Made by a program: the position numbers and the translations under genes
Part shown: one piece after another, positions 6,437 to 6,550 of the stretch
Numbering within the stretch: position 1 is the first letter of the stretch
How the letters are laid out: each line of letters opens with the position of its first letter
The notes under the pieces: model-generated
Told to the model about the DNA's origin: nothing
Seen by the model: only the letters and a program-made list of their open reading frames with translations
Databases searched by the model: none
Source of the DNA: CAYNTG01 sp964400105
GTDB lineage: Bacteria > UBP14 > UBA6098
NCBI GenBank assembly: GCA_964400105.1
Contig: CAYNTG010000107.1
Location: 1-6,550 of the forward strand
Direction: 5' to 3'
DNA length: 6,550 nt

Positions 6437-6449
6437 TCTTCGATGTCAA
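6421..6449 (-). promoter_or_regulatory. Sigma-70-type promoter of gltX
   Basis: On the minus strand, TTGACA (6449-6444) matches the -35 consensus perfectly. A 17-nt spacer follows, then TATATT (6426-6421), five of six for the -10. Transcription should start near 6414, giving a leader of about 20 nt that carries the GGAGG site. It is the strongest promoter in the window. A one-mismatch inverted repeat, GGTCTTCG (6435-6442) and CGAAGGCC (6452-6459), encloses the -35 box and could be a regulator site, though this is unproven. Confidence 0.8.
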
Positions 6450-6469
6450 AGCGAAGGCCATGTTAAATC

Positions 6470-6550
6470 CTACTTTTTTATGTTAATCGTTTGGCCGAAG
6501 CGCATCGCCGGACGACGCGTGCCGATTTGGCATATCTCGACCCGCCGTTT
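6470..6550 (-). CDS. 3' end of an unidentified minus-strand gene (partial)
   Basis: The minus-strand frame entering at the window edge is open for 26 codons (KRRVEICQIGTRRPAMRFGQ then TINIKK) and ends in TAG at 6472-6470. The hydrophilic, lysine-ended tail and same-strand position 20 nt upstream of the gltX -35 box fit a real C-terminus. A terminator-like hairpin follows at 6436-6395. I do not recognise the family. A competing plus-strand frame from ATG 6480 has no ribosome binding site. Confidence 0.45.
   Translation of the reverse strand, partial: KRRVEICQIGTRRPAMRFGQTINIKK

Noticed and set aside
6393..6461. Longer gltX reading frame beginning at 6461.
   Set aside because: That start lies upstream of the -35 box, and the 23 extra residues precede the normal family N-terminus. 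GGAGG supports the start at 6392.
6480..6550. Plus-strand frame from ATG 6480 running off the window (MLIVWPKRIAG...).
   Set aside because: There is no ribosome binding site, and the opposite strand offers a better frame with a natural stop.

Overview
The window reads as an ordinary chromosomal segment from a bacterium, probably Gram-negative and perhaps from a little-cultivated lineage. The protein families are all bacterial (sigma-54 activator, PhoU-tailed Na/Pi transporter, bacterial GluRS). Base composition is moderate, with AT-rich gaps, and the gaps carry palindromic repeats of the kind scattered through many environmental genomes. The taxon cannot be fixed from this sequence alone. No phage, insertion sequence transposase, CRISPR array, tRNA or rRNA was seen.

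Layout, left to right. Positions 1-129 are a short upstream region with a possible sigma-70 promoter and two small palindromes. Then come three plus-strand genes: a Na/Pi-cotransporter family protein with a PhoU-like tail (130-1755), a membrane sensor histidine kinase 6 nt downstream (1762-3033), and, after a 218-nt gap, an NtrC-type sigma-54-dependent response regulator (3252-4601). The gap before the regulator holds a dispersed-repeat-like palindrome (about 3093-3168). Positions 4602-4907 are a gene-free space between convergent genes. It contains a 130-nt nested palindrome that can fold as a cloverleaf (4638-4767) and a second 71-nt palindromic element (4841-4911) whose edge supplies the stop codon of the next gene. 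The minus strand then carries gltX, glutamyl-tRNA synthetase (4908-6392). It has a clear TTGACA-17-TATATT promoter, and its ribosome binding site doubles as the right arm of a terminator-like hairpin. The last 81 bases look like the 3' end of another minus-strand gene.

The transporter, kinase and regulator are probably one functional unit: a two-component pair that senses an extracytoplasmic signal and acts on sigma-54 promoters, linked by position to a phosphate (or other anion) transporter or regulator. That link is an inference from gene order. gltX is a housekeeping gene with no visible functional tie to the others. The most unusual features are non-coding: the cloverleaf palindrome, the repeat-derived gltX stop codon, and the overlapping terminator, promoter and ribosome binding site in front of gltX.
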